This document shows, in pieces, positions 61,701-64,000 of a stretch of 64,000 nt of DNA. The notes under the pieces are model-generated. The model saw nothing but the letters and a program-made list of their open reading frames with translations. It made no database searches and was not told the origin of the DNA. A program made the position numbers and the translations under genes. Numbering within the stretch: the stretch's first letter is position 1; the number at the start of each line of letters is the position of its first letter. Origin of the DNA: Nematostella vectensis (taxonomy: Eukaryota > Cnidaria > Anthozoa > Actiniaria > Edwardsiidae); the NCBI RefSeq assembly GCF_932526225.1, contig NC_064036.1, positions 15,989,181 to 16,053,180 on the forward strand, given 5' to 3'.

Positions 61701-63912
61701 CAGCAAAATAGGTCATTTCTTATTAGAGGTCATTTGTTATAGAAGGTCATTTCGTATTGAAGGATCGTACAGTAAAATGGGTCATTTCTTATTGAAGGAT
61801 CGCACAGTAAAATGGGTCATTTCTTATAGAAGGTCATTTCTTATTGCAGGGTCGTACAGTAAAATGGGTCATTTCTTATAGAAGGTCATTTCTTATTGCA
61901 GGGTCGCACAGTTAAATAGGTCATCTCTTATTGAAGGTCATTTCTTATTGCAGGGTCGCACAGTAAAATGGGTCATTTCTTATTGAAGGTCATTTCTTAT
62001 TGAAGGCAATTTCTGATTGCAGGGTCGCACAATACACGGTAGAGCACCTTGCACTTGCACAGTCGTGTCGTGTTGTCCGGTTTGTCCGAAAAGCTTCCTC
62101 TAAGATCACAGGAGTCTGGACCTGAAGAATAGGGAACGAAAGATTCGTAAACAGTACATACCGCGGACGACGAGAAGATGACGTCAACGAGTGGCACCAC
62201 ACGGCTAAGTGGATGGCGTCACTAGGTAAAATGACGTCCCTTGTCTTAGAGGGTGGTTTTTTTTCAGTGATCGAGATGACGTCACTTACCTTTGATAAGA
62301 CACTTCTCTCCTAGAATAAGCGGGTTCCCTGTGTAATTCTTGCTACATCTGCAAAGGATAAAGTGATCTTAATGAGCAACAAAGATGTGCTTTTAATAAA
62401 GGCATAAACCGGTGCACACCTCTCGCAGTTTCTGCCTGTGTACTCTCGAGAACAGTTGTCACAAGTCGGTTTTCCATCTCCACCGAGGAAGCATGTGGGA
62501 CTGAAACTGAAATATCCAGATACAGATTAGCCAGGCTTCGCTCAAACGGCGATGCCAACTCGTGATAGACCGAGACTTTAGGCAAAAAAAGATGCAGCAC
62601 ATCTACTTGGGATACCTAAACTCTTCACATTTAACCCATTTTAACGTTACAAATACTTAAAAATTGGACATTTCCATTCTTCGTCTATTTCCAACTAACT
62701 TTTCTGACACCAATCCAAAGTAGTAATTATGACAAAGTTTAGGAAAGAATAGTGACGGGAACGTTACTGGAAACATAAAATCAGTTAATTTCCTCTACTT
62801 CTTAATTCTCGCAAATATAAAAAATTAAAATCCGGGGCTTCCGGGCAAAAAAAACGGCAACTTCCATTTGCATTGTAACCTCGCCTTACCTGTTTGAAGG
62901 TTGTGTAAGGGGGCATGGGCACGAGCGACAGTCATTAGTAGTTCCCGCCGTAGGGTCGCCATAGAAACCAGCCTTACATCTGCTACAGTATGGTCCCTCA
63001 GTATTGTGTGTACAATTCTGCAAGACAAGGAAAACATGATAATACGTTAACTTCCTCGTCAGCACAGTTTGTGGCAACTGGTATGTAATAGTGTGCCGTC
63101 TAATGGGAAGACGTGTGATGTAGCATATCCCTGTGCAAGCGCGTGGATAAGTCCGCGGTGTACATACGTACGTAGCATATCCCTTTGCAAGCGCGTGGAT
63201 AAGTCCGCGGTGTACATACGTACGTAGCATATCCCTTTGCAAGCGCGTGGATAAGTCCGCGGTGTACATACGTACGTAGCATATCCCTGTGCAAGCGAGT
63301 GGATAAGTCCGCGGTGTACATACGTACGTAGCATATCCCTGTGCAAGCGCGTGGATAAGTCCGCGGTGTACATACGTACGTAGCATATCCCTGTGCAAGC
63401 GCGTGGATAAGTCCGCGGTGTACATATGTACGTAGCATATCCCTGTGCAAGCGCGTGGATAAGTCCGCGGTGTACATACGTACGTAGCATATCCCTGTGC
63501 AAGCAAGTGGATAAGTCCGCGGTGTACATACGTACGTAGCATATCCCTGTGCAAGCGCGTGGATAAGTCCGCGGTGTACATACGTACGTAGCATATCCCT
63601 GTGCAAGCGCGTGGATAAGTCCGCGGTGTACATACGTACGTAGAATATCCCTGTGCAAGCGCGTGGATAAGTCCGCGGTGTACATACGTACGTAGCATAT
63701 CCCTGTGCAAGCGCGTGGATAAGTCCGCGGTGTACATACGTAAGTAGCATATCCCTGTGCAAGCGAGTGGATAAGTCCGCGGTGTAAATACGTACGTAGC
63801 ATATCCCTGTGTTGGCGTCGCACTGGTCCGAATGGCCGTGACATTGACATGGGATGCAAATGTCAGTGAATGGGTTCCCTGTCCTCACAACATAGTGACC
63901 GGCCGAGCAGGA
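27059..63912 (-). CDS. HSPG2: Perlecan-like basement-membrane proteoglycan, 3' part (46 exons, 5' end outside window)
   Basis: Secreted modular core protein of basement membranes. The 46 exons total 8157 nt (2718 codons plus stop), with every phase and GT-AG border consistent. Reading 5' to 3': laminin-EGF repeats that follow a first laminin-IV domain beyond the window; two complete laminin-IV/EGF modules; 12 Ig domains, one per phase 1-1 exon; then LamG-EGFs-LamG-EGFs-LamG and a TGA at 27059-27061. This is the order of perlecan domains III, IV and V. SEA and LDL-receptor domains expected at the N-terminus would lie past 64000. Domain V in vertebrates binds dystroglycan and integrins, and nidogen and laminin bind elsewhere; these roles are family knowledge. 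Exon coordinates are in the block entries. Many introns carry minisatellites at their 5' ends. There are no frameshifts or stops in the joined frame. Confidence 0.95.
27338..27908. mobile_element. MITE with TACCGTATTTA termini and internal tandem repeats
   Basis: Starts TACCGTATTTACTCGAATAA and ends with the complement TTATTCGAATAAATACGGTA. The inner part has about six copies of a unit of roughly 50-60 bp reading AATAAGCGCC, CCTTTGAACC and AAAACTATTAAT. Non-coding. It lies in the last intron of perlecan. Confidence 0.85.
32280..44075 (-). CDS. HSPG2: Perlecan block 4: twelve Ig-like (I-set) domains
   Basis: One domain per exon: 43806-44075, 43282-43557, 42659-42934, 42051-42323, 41518-41787, 37960-38250, 37359-37628, 36639-36920, 36098-36352, 35366-35626, 34209-34475, 32280-32540. 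Every exon starts and ends in phase 1, which permits shuffling and duplication of whole domains. Each has the I-set pattern: first Cys after xVxFxC or similar ([29 protein letters not shown]), a Trp about 13 residues later, and DxGxYxC before the second Cys ([33 protein letters not shown]). The first domain (43806) is divergent ([15 protein letters not shown]). This corresponds to perlecan domain IV, 12 units here. Confidence 0.94.
32590..33130. repeat. CAT/ATC trinucleotide-rich microsatellite
   Basis: Imperfect (CAT)n/(ATC)n tract with interspersed ACC and TTA units, in the intron between Ig exons 34209 and 32280, close to the acceptor of the latter. Long histidine- or methionine-rich frames here are repeat artefacts. 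A G25-type run follows at about 33197-33219. Confidence 0.85.
33320..34208 (-). repeat. 18-bp minisatellite abutting a perlecan splice donor
   Basis: Roughly 45 imperfect copies of ATATCACCATCACTCACC (plus strand). On the transcribed strand each copy contains GGTGAGTGATGG, a near-consensus 5' splice site. The array begins exactly at the donor of Ig exon 34209-34475 (ACAAG|GTGAGTGATGATGATA) with no gap. Confidence 0.9.
34745..35345 (-). repeat. 24-bp minisatellite 20 bp from a perlecan splice donor
   Basis: About 25 copies of GCATATCGTGACTGCCTTAC plus AAGG. On the transcribed strand each unit carries TTGTAAGGCAGTCACG. The true donor of exon 35366-35626 reads GAAG|GTAAGACAGCGTG, so the unit looks derived from it. 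The long frames with HIVTALQG or SRYALVRQ periodicity are artefacts. Confidence 0.88.
38500..39870 (-). repeat. 33-bp minisatellite with nested 260-bp duplication
   Basis: About 38 copies of a unit reading CCATATGATACCTATGTCTG then CGCACCCCCTCGG. A unique segment (CCAATCCTGAGAACGCACC through CCCGGTATATCAC) appears twice, near 39545 and 39807, so a block of about 260 bp has itself been duplicated. Located in the intron after Ig exon 41518, beyond the 70-bp array. Confidence 0.88.
39947..41554 (-). repeat. 70-bp tandem array made of an Ig exon end plus its splice donor
   Basis: Twenty-two intronic copies plus the real exon end at 41518-41554. On the transcribed strand each unit reads GGCGTACAACAGGCGACCAG, TGTACTAGAGGTCATAA, then GTAAGTAAGGGTGG and a GGGGA-rich tail. 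The first 37 nt are the last codons of the Ig domain ([12 protein letters not shown]). The GTAAGTAAG donor is kept in nearly every copy. No unit has a pyrimidine tract or acceptor, so only 5' splice sites are multiplied. Units vary between 64 and 86 bp, mostly in the pyrimidine-rich (plus-strand) tail. Confidence 0.93.
43196..43262 (-). repeat. Decayed duplicate of an Ig exon end in the next intron
   Basis: Read on the minus strand it encodes [17 protein letters not shown], matching [18 protein letters not shown] of the adjoining exon 43282-43557. It is followed by GCCAG|GTATAG, a plausible donor. The copy is about 80 bp downstream of the exon's own end. Confidence 0.75.
44215..44640. repeat. 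56-bp minisatellite
   Basis: About seven or eight copies of a unit containing ATGGTAATGCACCTATAGG, TTTGATT and GGGATTTTCTCAGAAGATG. In the intron after exon 44847-44908, starting about 200 bp from the donor. Confidence 0.88.
44847..49979 (-). CDS. HSPG2: Perlecan block 3: laminin-IV module 3 with flanking EGF repeats
   Basis: Exons 49839-49979, 48948-49142, 47911-48003, 47352-47435, 47163-47281, 46325-46436, 45762-45875, 45247-45461, 44847-44908. They read [132 protein letters not shown] and [13 protein letters not shown]. Sizes and phases match block 2 almost exon for exon (141/141, 195/189, 93/93, 84/81, 119/119, 112/112, 114/114). The exception is exon 45247-45461 (215 nt), which equals the 128+87 pair of block 2 without an intron. 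Confidence 0.92.
45077..45283 (-). repeat. 84-bp triplication of a laminin-EGF exon end and donor
   Basis: Three copies at 45077-45117, 45161-45197 and the real exon end 45245-45283. All carry forms of CTACCTTCCACAATCGCGTC plus CGGTATAGCCAGGTCGACATG (plus strand). On the transcribed strand the exon ends GGCTATACCGGACGCGATTG, TGGAAG|GTAGGC. The copies end CTGTGGAAA|GTAGAC and CTGATGAAG|GTAGTT. The two intronic copies have lost the reading frame. Confidence 0.75.
48125..48320. repeat. ATTGATACTAATCGATA tandem repeat
   Basis: About ten copies of a unit near 20 bp (TGATTGATACTAATCGATAA). Similar motifs fill 7300-7470 in PGD intron 3, suggesting a dispersed repeat family. Confidence 0.8.
48375..48906 (-). 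repeat. 21-bp minisatellite 41 bp from a perlecan splice donor
   Basis: About 25 copies of CACCTAGCTACACACCCTTTG (21 bp, listed here as its consensus). It lies in the intron immediately after laminin-IV exon 48948-49142. The unit does not contain the donor itself. Confidence 0.9.
49325..49760 (-). repeat. 28-bp minisatellite near a perlecan splice donor
   Basis: About 14 imperfect copies of CACCACGGACATGATCACGTC plus AAGGTCA. In the intron after exon 49839-49979, starting about 80 bp from its donor. Confidence 0.85.
51055..51395. mobile_element. MITE with CCTGAGTATCAGGC termini
   Basis: Left end TAACCTGAGTATCAGGCC, right end GCCTGATACTCAGGTTA, inverted counterparts of about 17 bp. A third terminus, GCCTGATACTCAGGCT, lies at 52001-52016. 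So either a nested copy or a longer element of about 960 bp ends there. Located in the largest perlecan intron. Confidence 0.7.
52916..52984 (-). CDS. Candidate alternative first exon: signal peptide in perlecan intron
   Basis: ATG at 52984, then 23 codons ([18 protein letters not shown], then YLLRK) and a GTAACG donor at 52915. The peptide has a short charged start, a hydrophobic core LVLVIAVLA and small residues before a likely cut after AYG, a standard signal peptide. It ends in phase 0. The next perlecan exon downstream (49979, GAG AAC GTT) also begins in phase 0, as does the end of the normal upstream exon (55653). Splicing would give a secreted perlecan beginning at laminin-IV module 3. 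The alternative is a chance frame or the first exon of a nested minus-strand gene with no other exons seen. It lies in the largest intron of the gene (5.7 kb). Confidence 0.5.
55653..61184 (-). CDS. HSPG2: Perlecan block 2: laminin-IV module 2 with flanking EGF repeats
   Basis: Exons 61044-61184, 60278-60466, 59556-59648, 59090-59170, 58620-58738, 58213-58324, 57549-57662, 56972-57099, 56569-56655, 56017-56072, 55653-55729. The laminin-IV domain spans the second to sixth ([55 protein letters not shown], then [15 protein letters not shown]). EGF repeats follow ([34 protein letters not shown]). Exon 56017-56072 needs the acceptor at 56073-56074 to keep frame ([16 protein letters not shown]); a nearer AG would break it. 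The last exon ends LCK in phase 0. Confidence 0.92.
60810..61035 (-). repeat. 20-24-bp minisatellite near a perlecan splice donor
   Basis: About nine irregular copies of CATCTTCAAACGTACATTAAC. Ends within about 10-40 bp of the donor of exon 61044-61184. Confidence 0.8.
61385..62040 (-). repeat. 33-bp-based minisatellite ending at a perlecan splice donor
   Basis: Alternating units of GGTCATTTCTTATTGAAGG and GTCGCACAGTAAAATG, about 20 in all, with higher-order mixing. The last unit (TGCAGGGTCGCACAATACACG) lies only about 10 bp from the donor of exon 62048-62121. Confidence 0.88.
62048..63912 (-). CDS. HSPG2: Perlecan block 1: laminin-EGF repeats after laminin-IV module 1
   Basis: Exons 63796-63912, 62890-63017, 62420-62506, 62290-62348, 62048-62121. 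They encode [24 protein letters not shown] then [47 protein letters not shown], and a final [13 protein letters not shown] stretch ending LCKCK. Cysteine spacing is that of laminin-type EGF repeats. The first exon resumes an EGF repeat interrupted by a laminin-IV domain, so module 1 lies mostly outside the window. Exon 63796-63912 ends TGCTAC|GTACGT, and this end is repeated in the following intron. Confidence 0.92.
63123..63800 (-). repeat. 52-bp tandem array made of a laminin-EGF exon end plus its splice donor
   Basis: About 13 copies. On the transcribed strand each contains ACAGGGATATGCTAC|GTACGTA, the end of exon 63796-63912 (codons TGICY) with its donor. Then follows TGTACACCGCGGACTTATCC and ACGCGCTTGC. 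Because 52 is not a multiple of three, all three minus frames stay open and give false long proteins. Confidence 0.92.
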
Positions 63913-64000
63913 CTGAAACGAGTAATCAAAGTGTCAATAAGGCAAGTCAGAGGGCTGAATGGCCGAGCAGGGCTGGGACGATATGATCAATAGGTCTCCA
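63913..64000 (-). other. Perlecan intron, start of next upstream intron (partial)
   Basis: The right edge of the window. GGCCGAGCAGGGCTGGGACG at 63961-63980 resembles GGCCGAGCAGGACTGAAACG at 63901-63920, which spans the acceptor of exon 63796-63912. A 60-bp duplication of an exon start and its acceptor therefore seems likely. Confidence 0.5.

Noticed and set aside
63059-63888. Three overlapping minus-strand frames of 262-283 aa with a 52-residue period
   Set aside because: Artefact of the 52-bp array; only the first 39 codons of one of them (exon 63796-63912) are real coding sequence.

Overview
The window is animal nuclear DNA. It has short GT-AG exons in long AT-rich introns, interspersed MITEs and LINE fragments, many minisatellites, and genes of clear metazoan type. 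Intron-rich genes, compact intergenic space and sequence character fit an anthozoan cnidarian such as a sea anemone. That is an inference; no single marker proves the species.

Layout. (1) An intronless TspanC8/Tspan33-like tetraspanin lies on the minus strand at 2016-2876. (2) A decayed LINE lies at about 5.0-6.5 kb. (3) A complete 18-exon 6-phosphogluconate dehydrogenase gene lies on the plus strand at 6615-13952; every exon joins in frame to give 484 aa. Its introns hold a LINE fragment and a MITE. (4) A two-exon STELLO/DUF288-like type II membrane protein lies on the plus strand at 16367-18637. (5) A two-exon, 802-aa protein with a divergent RFX-like winged helix and a C-terminal coiled coil lies on the minus strand at 19270-23814. 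A near-perfect 67-bp-arm hairpin sits in its intron. (6) A transposon-rich interval at 24.4-25.8 kb includes an 800-bp Pack-MULE-like element. (7) From 63912 down to 27059, on the minus strand, lies most of a perlecan (HSPG2-type basement-membrane proteoglycan) gene. I place 46 exons whose phases all fit, giving 8157 coding bases (2718 aa plus stop). They encode laminin-EGF/laminin-IV modules (domain III), 12 Ig domains (domain IV), then LamG-EGF-EGF-LamG-EGF-EGF-LamG (domain V). The N-terminus lies beyond the right edge.

The most unusual signal is in perlecan. At least ten introns carry tandem repeats that start at or very near the 5' splice site. In four of them the repeat unit is a copy of the end of the coding exon plus its GT donor. 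The clearest is the Ig exon at 41518-41787, followed by about 22 copies of a 70-bp unit. The laminin-EGF exon at 63796-63912 is followed by about 13 copies of a 52-bp unit. Older, decayed versions follow the exons at 45247 and 43282. This looks like recurrent donor-anchored tandem duplication, which builds arrays of competing splice donors.

A second notable signal is a 23-codon exon at 52916-52984. It encodes a signal peptide and ends in phase 0 inside the largest perlecan intron. It could be the first exon of a short secreted perlecan isoform starting at the third laminin-IV module.
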